A stretch of DNA of 19,651 nt from JAWVZH01 sp033722295 (GTDB lineage: Bacteria; Bacteroidota; Bacteroidia; Chitinophagales; Saprospiraceae). The notes under the pieces were generated by a model. It worked only from the letters and a program-made list of their open reading frames with translations. It made no database searches and was not told the DNA's origin. The first letter of the stretch is position 1. The number at the start of each line of letters is the position of its first letter. This document shows, one piece after another, positions 8,301 to 15,203 of the stretch. The stretch covers positions 1 to 19,651 of the forward strand of contig JAWVZH010000043.1 of the NCBI GenBank assembly GCA_033722295.1, written 5' to 3'. A program made the translations under genes and the position numbers.

Positions 8301-9524
8301 CAGGAGACGGTGACAATTGACGGTCGAAACTCTCAAACCGGACCATCGATTTTCTATCAGTGGTATGACCTAAACCTGAATCCGATATCAGGTGCTACCG
8401 GAAGGCAACTGAATGTCAATGATCCCGGGACGTACATCTTTGAAGCACGTGATACTTCTACGGGCTGTGTCAATCTGGATACGATAACTGTAGGAGAGAA
8501 CAGATTCTATCATACTGCGGATGCTGGTCCCGATAAGATAATTAAATGCGATTCTACAACCATTGTCCTGAATGCAGGTAACTCCACCCAGAAGAATGAT
8601 ATTTCTTATACCTGGCGTGGTCTCGGTGTGGGTGGTGTTATCGACGGACAGGGTACGCTCTTTCCCGAGGTGGATGGAAAAGGTCAATATGTTCTGACTG
8701 TCAGAGATGATATTTCAGGCTGTGAATCCTACGATACTGTATTTGTGGATCGCGCTTTCCCTCCGTCACTTGATTTTGTATCTGTTAAAAACGAGACCTG
8801 TGGTGGTGATGAACTAGGCGCTATCAACGTGGCGGGTATAAGTGGTATTAGACCATTTACTTATGAGCTCAACGGCTATCCGGTAACTGAGACAAGGTTT
8901 GACAGCCTGAAACCAGGGTTGTTCTTTTTCCGTGTGACAGACAGTCTGGGATGTCAGACAGATACATTATTGGAGGTCAAGGAAGGTAATTACCTCAATA
9001 GATATAATATTGAAGGGGACACATTTATATACAGAGGCGACAGTACAACCCTCAAAGTTGATATTGACCTTCCGGAAGATCAGGTTGATCAGGTCTATTG
9101 GAGTGAAGAAGGTTCTGTTTTCTGCTTCCGATGTTATGAGATCACAGTGAAACCTGATACAACTACTGTATACAATTTCAGATTGATCGATATAAATGGC
9201 TGCGAGATAGCTTTTGACTTTGTCGTGAAGGTTCAGGATAAGAACGAGGTCTTTGTTCCGAACATCTTTACTCCCAACGAGGACACAGAGAATGAGGTTT
9301 TACATGTTTTCGGAAAACATCTCGTACGAATTGATCGCATGATGATCTTCAATCGTTGGGGTGAAAAGGTCTTCCAGGGTTTCAATCTGCCACCCGGTCC
9401 TGTGTGGGACGGAAAATGGAACGGAGAATATCATGTTCCGGCAGTTCTGGCTTGGGTGATCGATGCGACTTTCGAAGACGGTACCCAGAAACAATTCACC
9501 GGCTCGGTAACTCTACTTCGATAG
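5391..9524 (+). CDS. Giant secreted/cell-surface repeat protein with type IX secretion (type B) C-terminal domain
   Basis: The protein has 1377 residues from ATG 5391; the TTG just upstream is less likely. Residues 1-24 form a signal peptide with cleavage after V-Y-A24. Seven tandem Cys-rich repeats follow, starting at about residues 28, 127, 226, 324, 422, 521 and 617 and ending near 715. Each has a C-[ND]-[DN]-N-x-T-x-D-x-x-D-D-F-Y acidic turn and most close with I-G-P-L-[DE]-x-C-S. Residues 716 to about 1125 contain about five Ig/PKD-like modules of the A-D-A-G-x-D-x-x-x-x-C type. Residues 1130-1200 resemble a SprB repeat (N-E-T-C-G-G ... Y-E-L-N-G ... D-S-L-G-C). Residues 1287-1377 (VFVPNIFTPNED ... 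NRWGEKVF ... W-D-G-K) are the gliding-motility-associated C-terminal domain, a type B T9SS sorting signal. A secreted or surface adhesin-like role is inferred; no enzymatic domain is visible. It stands alone on the plus strand. Confidence 0.93.
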   Translation: MTKGFYTRILSLGMILFMWSQVYAQPVCDLVPSFTYICDDNDTPCDPNDDFYEVRITASNDGQQGSFMVESPNGLFGPGFYDGLPISLGFFDAGMMGPTYCGRLYDTQADDCEIDWCTDMLFPCSDTFPILEVREVICNDNRTANDVSDDFYTVSVFARPPVTGWPHTYELDADGQIFSGLTYNKLERIIVPASGKRYNLILEDLFDSFCGWYVPIGPLEPCSTPCNMMPQVLDYVCNDNGTPDPSDDFYIVTLTATAVEPSFQNRYTVKSGLLPPIPLTFGDIHQVVIPARGQTEFLVFSDSYYTDCNATIEIGPLDHCSVFCETEVDSLSFICDNNGTDDTPNDDFYEICMIVSDTMGGSGYTIQIGGDRYGPFDYDVVECFELPADGSEPRLNIRDTDFPQFCSTFRIIGPLDPCSFPCDLVVNSLVPNCNDNGTTDPSDDFYEITVNVDHLQGTSTDSFTVNLDGTIFGNFPYNEDNTFTWPADGQIYEIYIEDILNSQNCNLLDTIGPLDPCSSVCELDIQVTNIECDNNGTGLDPGDDTYTFDLTVNGTNVGTQWRADDPGMTTAPYGATRSFGPYPISGGNQALTITDVLDPFCRETIEISPPSTCSDSCVVEILDFEIGPCDDNNTGPDKTDDFFFVDLLVDGQNVSGVGTYYVIEGGNQLGPYVYGVTESVGPLPATGNNIVIIIRDTEFGYCETSLVVSQDPCSDCFDTADAGSDQVITCKDNQVVLNGSASSPGTYNWEGPGGRNYSGQNPIVGEPGTYILTVTFAKGCTATDRVEVTRDTQLPVADPGANQELTCVVDSVTLGGSSTSTGPNILYEWRDVNNNIISDQLQITVGLPGTYCLQAIDTLLECESAVNCVTVTENREAPQANILVNPDDAFDCRVDSILLSLDDPTNAQWYWEKNTIVYSSDTLWVTDTGRVFVTLTDTITGCTTTLDIVINSLVDYPVINLARPDTITCMQETVTIDGRNSQTGPSIFYQWYDLNLNPISGATGRQLNVNDPGTYIFEARDTSTGCVNLDTITVGENRFYHTADAGPDKIIKCDSTTIVLNAGNSTQKNDISYTWRGLGVGGVIDGQGTLFPEVDGKGQYVLTVRDDISGCESYDTVFVDRAFPPSLDFVSVKNETCGGDELGAINVAGISGIRPFTYELNGYPVTETRFDSLKPGLFFFRVTDSLGCQTDTLLEVKEGNYLNRYNIEGDTFIYRGDSTTLKVDIDLPEDQVDQVYWSEEGSVFCFRCYEITVKPDTTTVYNFRLIDINGCEIAFDFVVKVQDKNEVFVPNIFTPNEDTENEVLHVFGKHLVRIDRMMIFNRWGEKVFQGFNLPPGPVWDGKWNGEYHVPAVLAWVIDATFEDGTQKQFTGSVTLLR

Positions 9525-9530
9525 CGTTTC

Positions 9531-10046
9531 TTATATCGAGTCAATTTGAACTATCGCTGAAATTTCTACAGCCCTGTTTCCCGGTAGTGAGTTATGACCA
9601 AGGGCCACTCTGGCGTGCTTGCCCTTATCGCCGAAGACTTCCACCATCAGATCGGAAAACCCGTTGATCACTTTGGAATGGTCTGTAAAATCTGAAGTGC
9701 AGTTGACCATGCCTTCCACTTTGACGAATTGCTCTATGCGATCCAGGTCACCAAGCGCATGTTTTAGGGTGGAGAGCATCTGAATTCCGGTTTGTCGTGC
9801 GGCTCTATAACCCTCCTCGACCGTAAGTTCTCGGCCTAAAGTGCCTGTGACCTCCGGTACGTGTCCGGCGAGATAGCACAGATCCCCAACAATTCTGTAT
9901 TTCACGTAATTGGCAAGAGGAGGCTCTGTTTCCGGTAAGTGTATTCCTAGTTCGGATAATCTGTCTTCGACAATTCCTGACTGTCCCAGCGCCATAAAGC
10001 ATATTCCTGAAAAGAAGATAAAAAGGTAGTGTCTAATACTTTTCAT
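9531..10046 (-). CDS. Exported RidA/YjgF-YER057c-UK114 family protein
   Basis: This 171-residue protein starts with a signal peptide (K-S-I-R-H then a hydrophobic core, probable cleavage near A19-L-G-Q22), followed by a RidA-like fold. Conserved features are G-x-L-C-Y-L-A-G-H-V-P (54-64), the G-x-E-L-T-V-E-E-G-Y-x-A-A-R segment (71-84), and the C-terminal A-R146-V-A-L-G ... L-P-G-N-R-A-V-E161-I-S-A-I-V. Arg146 and Glu161 correspond to the arginine and glutamate that bind and activate the imine/enamine substrate in RidA. Cytosolic RidA proteins are about 130 residues; the extra length here is the export signal. The ATG overlaps the upstream lipoprotein stop codon (ATGA at 10046-10043), implying translational coupling. 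The 3' end is only six bases from the convergent giant gene. The exported substrate is unknown. Confidence 0.85.
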   Translation of the reverse strand: MKSIRHYLFIFFSGICFMALGQSGIVEDRLSELGIHLPETEPPLANYVKYRIVGDLCYLAGHVPEVTGTLGRELTVEEGYRAARQTGIQMLSTLKHALGDLDRIEQFVKVEGMVNCTSDFTDHSKVINGFSDLMVEVFGDKGKHARVALGHNSLPGNRAVEISAIVQIDSI

Positions 10047-10810
10047 TTTGCATATTCTATTAAATATTCCCGGCCGGTATTGGTTTTCTGGTGCACTGGC
10101 AATCCCAGGGAATTGTACTTGTATTTGTTCAAACAGACGTAGCAGACATAATCAATATATCCGGGAGTTTTAACTCTGGTCAGACGCACCATGTTATTTG
10201 AGGATTTGTATATTTCGTCGTAACCAAAGAGTGGTAATCTTCGCCTGAAATTAATTTTATTATCATATTCGAATTCAGTAATTCCGATCAGGGTGCTGTT
10301 CGGATCATATTTCTCTTCTCGTATCATATTTCCGTCTTCCCATTCATACTCCAATCGATAATAGTACGAACTGTCATCCCAGGGCCCGTGAATAGTTTCT
10401 TTTACCTGTCCTGATGTGTGATATTCGTATCTAATGAAATTGCTGGGAACTTGATCATTCTTATAGGATGAGAACTTTATGATTTCTATAATTTGCTCAT
10501 CCTGATTATAGATGAAAGAGTCTCTGCGAGTCAAAGAACCATCCCTTGTGTTGAGATCCAGGGCTTCGATCAATTGGCCTTGGTTGTCATACACATAACG
10601 AAACTCAATTTTTTGTCTGTCATTTCTCACGGCCACCAACTGGCTGTCCCGGTTGTACTCCATGTAAAAGGATGTGGTATCACTGGTTATAATTTTAAAT
10701 GCCGATACCTGGGTGGAAGTACCTATAGGTATGTCAAGGTCATCATCCGACTGGCATGAGAGTATCAATGCACCTGGAATCAAAATGATGAGGAATTGTA
10801 AGAGCTTCAT
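10043..10810 (-). CDS. Hypothetical lipoprotein with YD-repeat-like strands
   Basis: I chose ATG at 10810 (255 residues) because it gives a clean lipoprotein signal: MKLLQFLIILIPGALILS followed by lipobox Cys19 and an acidic Q-S-D-D-D. The frame can extend to a TTG at 10837, which would spoil the signal. The rest is beta-rich and aromatic-rich, with repeated short units of the type Y-x-Y-[DN]-x-x-G-Q-[LI] (Y-V-Y-D-N-Q-G-Q-L, Y-E-Y-H-T-S-G-Q-V, F-E-Y-D-N-K, Y-K-Y-N-S-L-G-L-P). This is like the degenerate YD/RHS-type strands found in many Bacteroidota lipoproteins such as DUF4595-like ones. A C-x-x-C motif (Y-V-C-Y-V-C) lies near the C-terminus. The gene is coupled by a 4-base ATGA overlap to the exported RidA-like gene. 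The function is unknown. Confidence 0.8.
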   Translation of the reverse strand: MKLLQFLIILIPGALILSCQSDDDLDIPIGTSTQVSAFKIITSDTTSFYMEYNRDSQLVAVRNDRQKIEFRYVYDNQGQLIEALDLNTRDGSLTRRDSFIYNQDEQIIEIIKFSSYKNDQVPSNFIRYEYHTSGQVKETIHGPWDDSSYYYRLEYEWEDGNMIREEKYDPNSTLIGITEFEYDNKINFRRRLPLFGYDEIYKSSNNMVRLTRVKTPGYIDYVCYVCLNKYKYNSLGLPVHQKTNTGREYLIEYAK

Positions 10811-10854
10811 TACAGATATTGCGGATGTTCTTTTCAAGATAACGAAAATATAAT

Positions 10855-11484
10855 CTAGTTTCTCAACCAGCCCGCGATACTCAGCCTCGGCCGGGTAGGG
10901 GATGCCCTGACCTCATGCTCCACGGCATCACTTCTAAAGAAAACAGCACGGCCACCTTTAGGGTAAATGACCTTTTCGCCGTCGGGATGGTATAGAACCA
11001 GAGCACCTTCGTCCTCATTGGTCCAGTTGTCATTAAGATAGATGACAAGTGAGAACTTCCTTCCTTTATCCGATCTGAACTGGTCAAGGTGCCTCGTGTA
11101 AAAACTACCCACTTGATAATAGGCATAGTGACATTCGTATTCTCTGATCCCGGTATAACAGCTTTGATTTAGGTAGGTGATAAAGCCATCCACTCTGTCC
11201 AGTAAAGCTCTTTCAAGTTCATCGGCGCTTGATGGATCCAACCAGGAAATAACATCACCTCTGATCTCGGCATTTTTCTGGTAATCAAACTTTCTTCCTA
11301 CTCCAGCCGTATGCATCTGATCATTGTCATATAATTTGAGCAACTTCATTCTGAGGATATGGGTTTCCTGAGAGGATAGAAATTCATTACAAATACCAAA
11401 CTCTCTATCGATAAGGCCGTCGATCATTTGTTCGTAACATACCCGCATTTGATCGTTAATAATATTTTCCTGTCTGCTTTTCAT
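10855..11484 (-). CDS. 2-oxoglutarate/Fe(II)-dependent oxygenase, prolyl-4-hydroxylase/SM-20 type
   Basis: This is a 209-residue cytosolic protein. The core from about residue 118 to the end is the P4Hc domain: Y-Q-V-G-S-F-Y-T-R-H132-L-D134-Q-F supplies the HxD iron ligands, A-V-E-H190-E-V the distal histidine, and R-P-R200-L-S-I-A-G-W-L the arginine that binds the 2-oxoglutarate carboxylate. The motif F-S-L-V-I-Y-L-N-D-N-W and G-A-L-V-L-Y between them are typical of the Egl-nine/SM-20-like branch of bacterial prolyl hydroxylases. Such enzymes hydroxylate protein or peptide prolines; the substrate is not deducible here. Residues 1-115 are helical and less conserved. All catalytic residues are present. 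It is separated from the lipoprotein gene by about 44 bases and could share its transcript. Confidence 0.9.
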   Translation of the reverse strand: MKSRQENIINDQMRVCYEQMIDGLIDREFGICNEFLSSQETHILRMKLLKLYDNDQMHTAGVGRKFDYQKNAEIRGDVISWLDPSSADELERALLDRVDGFITYLNQSCYTGIREYECHYAYYQVGSFYTRHLDQFRSDKGRKFSLVIYLNDNWTNEDEGALVLYHPDGEKVIYPKGGRAVFFRSDAVEHEVRASPTRPRLSIAGWLRN

Positions 11485-11541
11485 GTTTGAAAGTTACTCT
11501 CTTTAATCTGAAAGCAACCGTTGTTCGATGGTGTGGAGCTC

Positions 11542-12225
11542 TTATTGCTCAGGAGAATTTTCCATTACAGTATCTTTTCGCAGGCCTTTTGTAAATAACC
11601 AAACGGGCAATATGATCTCGAACAAGCCTCCTATAAGAGACATTGCAAGCCCTCCTCCCAGACCTAGGATCTCTGTTAAGGCGCCTGAAGCTAACATGAT
11701 ATATCCCAGAGCACCCCAGACAGCAAGCCATCTTGGTACCCAGCGTGTTCTATACAATCCATAGCACAGGAATAGACTTCCAAACCCTAGCAAGATCATG
11801 GCTATCTGGTAGGCAAAGAAATTGGCGCGCGCAAGGATGTCCGTCATAATAGCGAAAGGTGTTGATTGCAGAACATCCCATTTAAAGCTTTCCCAGCTTA
11901 GCGGTATGAGTAGAAGCAGGCTCAAAATGCCGATAAGAAGCAGAACAGCCTCAAGTACGCGTGTTATCAGATACCCAAATGCCGTAAGCCGGTCAAAACC
12001 GCTGAGAATGGGGAGGAAGAGTATACCTATCATACTGACTGCCATAGAATTGGTGATCATTAACAAGGCACCCATGGCGAATTGGATCCTGTTCTGTCTT
12101 AAAAGGTCAAGAGGGTCTGGTGCCTGAAGCATACGCTCGATAATGCCATTTCCAATCCCGTAAGTCAGCATGGCGACGAGGAACAGGATGCCGATAATGA
12201 TCTCATTGCGTCTACGAGCAACCAT
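11542..12225 (-). CDS. DUF4386 family integral membrane protein
   Basis: This 227-residue protein has about six hydrophobic helices (near 8-27, 48-72, 82-108, 133-155, 163-181 and 190-212). The stretch G-L-Y-R-T-R-W-V-P-R-W-L-A-V-W-G followed by A-L-G-Y-I-M-L matches the signature of DUF4386 membrane proteins, and the spacing of an A-M-G-A-L-L-M-I loop and L-L-L-I-G-I-L segments is consistent. The function of this family is not established. The C-terminal 15 residues are charged. It sits 57 bases upstream of the oxygenase gene in the same orientation, with no terminator visible between them, but nothing links their functions. Confidence 0.78.
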   Translation of the reverse strand: MVARRRNEIIIGILFLVAMLTYGIGNGIIERMLQAPDPLDLLRQNRIQFAMGALLMITNSMAVSMIGILFLPILSGFDRLTAFGYLITRVLEAVLLLIGILSLLLLIPLSWESFKWDVLQSTPFAIMTDILARANFFAYQIAMILLGFGSLFLCYGLYRTRWVPRWLAVWGALGYIMLASGALTEILGLGGGLAMSLIGGLFEIILPVWLFTKGLRKDTVMENSPEQ

Positions 12226-12288
12226 TCAATGTTAGTTTTATTATTTTATCCAAGTCTGAAGTTTTTTTTTGAATGTTATCTGAATAAG

Positions 12289-12618
12289 CTACTTGGGCGG
12301 TAAAGACCTGACATATTCAAAACTCTCATTGAGCAAAGCTGCTATTAGGTCGTGATCCCTTAGAAGCTCCTCAGGGATCTTAATGTATCCCCTCATTTCC
12401 GCGCCATAAGACCTGAATTTCGATGTATTGAACTTATCTAGGTATTCTTTTTGAATATTTTTTGAAAAGCGGATCCCCAATTCTCCGTCCTTGTTTAGCA
12501 AGGAAAACATATGACCATTGGCTGAGGTATATGGCATGGTTTTACCCTTTCTTTCAAATCCTGGACATTGATCAACGATCTTGTCGTAAGTAGCCAGGTT
12601 TTTCTCCCATTTCGTCAT
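12289..12618 (-). CDS. TfoX-N-terminal-domain-like small protein
   Basis: This is a 109-residue soluble protein. The pattern K-T-M-P-Y-T-S-A-N-G-H-M-F-S-L-L (27-42) then G-E-L-G-I-R-F-S (about 45-52), a central Y-G-A-E-M-R-G-Y-I-K-I-P-E-E-L-L (71-86), and a closing S-F-E-Y-V-R-S-L-P-P-K is the layout of small proteins annotated as TfoX/Sxy N-terminal-domain family in many bacteria. They lack the C-terminal DNA-associated part of true TfoX, so a competence role should not be assumed. Its ATG (12618) directly abuts the TAG stop of the upstream gamma-CA-like gene, so the two are translationally linked. The molecular function is unknown. Confidence 0.6.
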   Translation of the reverse strand: MTKWEKNLATYDKIVDQCPGFERKGKTMPYTSANGHMFSLLNKDGELGIRFSKNIQKEYLDKFNTSKFRSYGAEMRGYIKIPEELLRDHDLIAALLNESFEYVRSLPPK

Positions 12619-13221
12619 CTATAATATTTTGTCCTGTTTATGTGCACCCAGCCGCTCTGACATGATGCGACACAGGTCAGGGTTTTTGGATCCCTTGATT
12701 TGATCTCTGTCAATATTGTATACGGTTTTTGGAAAGTTAAGTGCTTTCTGTACCTCCCATATATCATCATGCGCATTAGGCGGAAATAACTTCATCGGGT
12801 TGCCAACTGCTATCCATCCTATAGGCACTGTTGACCTTTCAGGTACCTGGGTATTAAGGTGTACAATACCGTTGATCCTCACTTCGGCCCCTTCCAATAT
12901 GTGTGCTCCGTGAAATACGGAAACACCAGTGGCGAGAAAGACATTGTCTTCGATCGTACATCCGGCAAGGTGAGCATGGGGACCGATCAGGCAATTATTT
13001 CCGATAGCGACCGGATGATCCTGGGTGCCACGAACAACAGCATTCTCGAGTATTATGCAATTATTTCCAATTCGAACAGGTGCATTTTCGGCAATGATCT
13101 GGACCCCGAACATAATTCTGGCACCTTTACCGATTTTAACATTTCCACATATTACGCTGTTTGGCGCGATATAGGCAGAGGGATGGATGTCAGGTTGGTA
13201 TCCTTGATGCTCGATCAACAT
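12619..13221 (-). CDS. Gamma-carbonic-anhydrase-like left-handed beta-helix protein
   Basis: This 200-residue protein consists of hexapeptide repeats ([IV]-G-x-x-x-x) through about residues 18-125, e.g. V-K-I-G-K-G-A-R-I, V-R-I-G-N-N-C-I-I and V-A-I-G-N-N-C-L-I-G-P. A C-terminal helical part includes P-I-G-W-I-A-V-G-N-P (133-142) and F-P-P-N-A-H-D-D-I-W, common to a sub-branch of gamma-CA-family proteins. In archetypal gamma-CA enzymes the zinc histidines fall in (V-V-H) and (I-G-H-x-A-x-L-H-G-C). Here the equivalents are R64, P81 and A86, with histidines H82 and H84 placed nearby instead. Classical carbonic anhydrase activity is therefore uncertain. The gene follows the methyltransferase by 27 bases and abuts the TfoX-N-like gene. 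Confidence 0.85.
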   Translation of the reverse strand: MLIEHQGYQPDIHPSAYIAPNSVICGNVKIGKGARIMFGVQIIAENAPVRIGNNCIILENAVVRGTQDHPVAIGNNCLIGPHAHLAGCTIEDNVFLATGVSVFHGAHILEGAEVRINGIVHLNTQVPERSTVPIGWIAVGNPMKLFPPNAHDDIWEVQKALNFPKTVYNIDRDQIKGSKNPDLCRIMSERLGAHKQDKIL

Positions 13222-13248
13222 AAACTTTTGTTGTTCTATAAAAATACA

Positions 13249-13887
13249 TTATAACTTTTCACCTATGGCTATCAGGTCCTCAAAGTGACTTTGATCCGAA
13301 CGAAGTACGTTAACATTTGAGAATCCCGAATTTTCCAGGAGGTCACCGATCTCATCTTTTGTATAGGTATTCCTGAAAACTTCAGGACTGGAAGTTACCG
13401 GTGGCATTTTCATCATTTCTTCATGGGACCGGATGGCACAAAAAAACCGACCACCGGATCTAAGCACTCGAAGGACTTCTTCCAGATCGGAAGGCGGATT
13501 TTTCCAGAAGTAAATGGTATTGGCGGTCCAGACAAGGTCAAAAGAAGAGTCGGGAAAGGGAATGTCCGAAACGGAAGCCACTTGTAGTTCGAGACGACCC
13601 TTATCGATCAAACCCCTATTTTTTTGACGGGCTACCCGTACCATATCCCTGGAGATATCAATACCGGCAAGATGCCCCTTTTCAATGGTGGTTCCCATTT
13701 TTTCGAGTAGTCGCCCATTGCCAAAACCGATTTCAAGAAAATCTGTGGAGTTATCAGGATCCATCAAGTCGAATCCCCAATCTTCGAGTTTACTGTTTGT
13801 AACACCGAAAAGTCTGGCCGTAATGTTTCTACCGAACCAGCCTTTCGGGTGACTTGCCTGTCTCGCCAGGAATTTTTTTATGCCCAT
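13249..13887 (-). CDS. Class I SAM-dependent methyltransferase
   Basis: From the ATG at 13887 the product has 212 residues, beginning MGIKKFLARQASHPKGWFGR, a start typical of this family. A frame extension to 13965 adds 26 poorly conserved residues and nearly reaches the terminator hairpin, so I reject it. Motif I is F-L-E-I-G-F-G-N-G-R-L (50-60) for SAM binding. Motif II-like acidic Asp77 lies in A-G-I-D-I-S. The segment A-S-V-S-D-I-P-F-P-D-S-S-F-D-L-V-W (104-120) is typical Methyltransf_11 (UbiE-like). The C-terminal R-V-L-R-S-G-G-R-F-F motif fits the fold. The substrate is not identifiable. It is first in a three-gene run with the gamma-CA-like and TfoX-N-like genes. Confidence 0.9.
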   Translation of the reverse strand: MGIKKFLARQASHPKGWFGRNITARLFGVTNSKLEDWGFDLMDPDNSTDFLEIGFGNGRLLEKMGTTIEKGHLAGIDISRDMVRVARQKNRGLIDKGRLELQVASVSDIPFPDSSFDLVWTANTIYFWKNPPSDLEEVLRVLRSGGRFFCAIRSHEEMMKMPPVTSSPEVFRNTYTKDEIGDLLENSGFSNVNVLRSDQSHFEDLIAIGEKL

Positions 13888-13965
13888 ATTGGAATGATCT
13901 GAAGAACCGCCAATCTCAATAGGCGGCCATGTGTAATCTTGAAATATTTTATAAAGTACAAACAA

Positions 13966-14006
13966 AAAAGAACCCTTGAAATTATGGTTGTCAATAACTT
14001 CAAGGG
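13966..14006 (-). terminator. Rho-independent terminator after the beta-barrel gene
   Basis: CCCTTGAAATTAT (13973-13985) and ATAACTTCAAGGG (13994-14006) form a 13-base stem with one mismatch and an 8-base loop. Read on the minus strand, the stem is followed by TTCTTTTTT (13972-13964), the expected U-tract for transcripts coming from the barrel gene whose stop is at 14043. On the plus strand the downstream CTTTATTATTT is only a weak U-tract, so bidirectional use is possible but not needed. Confidence 0.85.
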
Positions 14007-14042
14007 CTTTATTATTTAAAGTACAATGGAGCAGAATTTCCT

Positions 14043-15170
14043 TTAGTGGTCCATTATTGGCGTATCAATTGCAGAAGTACCATGCTCGGAAAAACGATAG
14101 GAAACGCCCACATTAATGAGGTAATCCGCAAATGCAGCATCTCCATGTCGATATCTCCCGGTCTGCTGCGTTCTTTGAATGTCCTGATAGCTTCTTGTGC
14201 GGTTGCGGTAAAGCGCTACAGGAACGCTTGCAAAAAAGGAAAAGCCTCCGATTGCGTACCCCAATCCTGGTTCGGCGGATATCGCGAAGCCTGGACGCCT
14301 GTATCCAGCATTGCCACCTATAAGGTCTTCGGAGGGCACCCCTTCTATTCTGGCTCCCAGATATGCATTAAATCCACCCGGAATGTTGTAAAGACCTCCA
14401 ATTCTCGCAGCATATTGATCGGCACATGAAAATTCACTTGTTCCTCTTCTTGTCGCAACACCATTAGTCTCCCAGAAATTGATCAGGTAGTACAAACTTG
14501 TGCTTACGCCCAAATGTGATGATATCGGATGGTAACCTTGAAGATCAAGGGCTATTCCGAGTCCACCATCTCCTGGTTGAATCGATTGATCCACTACAGA
14601 TTCTACATTCTGATCTCTGTTGTCACCCTGATTATAGAAAGTATCGGTATAGTCATACTTGCCCGTAGGCAACTTTAATCCAATACCCAGAGCATAGTTA
14701 AATGAGTGTTTTTGGGGGTCAAAAAGCCAGTAACCAGCCCCTATTCTGATATCAGAAAGACCATAAGATGAAGTTGTGTGCCTTTCTCCCAGACCATTTG
14801 GGGGGTTGCCGCCATGTTCATACATGGAAGACCTTGTATGATAAACAAAGGGAATGATAGCATTGAGGTACCACCTGTCAGTAAGGCCATAGTTCACCGA
14901 AAAATCAAGAAAGCTGGATCTATTGATCACTTCTGTGCCTTCATCCAGGCGGTGCGTCTCTTCATGATCACCTCGGAAGTGGCGAAATGATTTAAAATAA
15001 CGGTAACCCGTCTGTACACTAAGGTCGCCTTTCATCAAATTCAGGGAACTCCCTACGTTAGTACCACACCCGGTATTTCCCCGGATCGCCACACATCCCT
15101 GTGAAGAGGCTTGATGTGACATACATACCAGCAATCCTGCTGATAATAGAATTGAACTAATAATTTTCAT
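14043..15170 (-). CDS. Outer-membrane beta-barrel protein (transporter-like)
   Basis: This 375-residue protein begins with a signal peptide (about 1-23, K-I-I then a hydrophobic core to H-Q-A-S-S). The mature N-terminus carries Cys26 and Cys35 in G-C-V-A-I-R-G-N-T-G-C-G. The rest shows alternating amphipathic strands, e.g. L-S-V-Q-T-G-Y-R-Y-F, F-L-D-F-S-V-N-Y-G-L, W-Y-L-N-A-I-I-P-F-V, I-R-I-G-A-G-Y-W-L and Y-A-L-G-I-G-L-K-L-P-T-G. It ends in Y-L-I-N-V-G-V-S-Y-R-F360, a typical beta-signal with terminal aromatic, then a 15-residue tail. This is the profile of outer-membrane porin/transporter-like barrels. The gene starts 33 bases after the dihaem cytochrome gene and ends in a strong terminator, so the two form a two-gene operon. 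The transported substrate, if any, is unknown. Confidence 0.8.
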   Translation of the reverse strand: MKIISSILLSAGLLVCMSHQASSQGCVAIRGNTGCGTNVGSSLNLMKGDLSVQTGYRYFKSFRHFRGDHEETHRLDEGTEVINRSSFLDFSVNYGLTDRWYLNAIIPFVYHTRSSMYEHGGNPPNGLGERHTTSSYGLSDIRIGAGYWLFDPQKHSFNYALGIGLKLPTGKYDYTDTFYNQGDNRDQNVESVVDQSIQPGDGGLGIALDLQGYHPISSHLGVSTSLYYLINFWETNGVATRRGTSEFSCADQYAARIGGLYNIPGGFNAYLGARIEGVPSEDLIGGNAGYRRPGFAISAEPGLGYAIGGFSFFASVPVALYRNRTRSYQDIQRTQQTGRYRHGDAAFADYLINVGVSYRFSEHGTSAIDTPIMDH

Positions 15171-15203
15171 TTGGTCGATTGGTTTTTTATTGCTTTTTTT
15201 CTT

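Noticed and set aside
9517..9540. Short TCGATA/TATCGA hairpin at the convergent end of the giant gene and the RidA-like gene
   Set aside because: Only six AT-rich pairs and no U-tract; termination between these convergent genes is unresolved.
13888..13965. Upstream extension of the methyltransferase start
   Set aside because: The extra 26 residues are not family-like and the extension nearly reaches the terminator hairpin; the internal ATG at 13887 gives the typical N-terminus.
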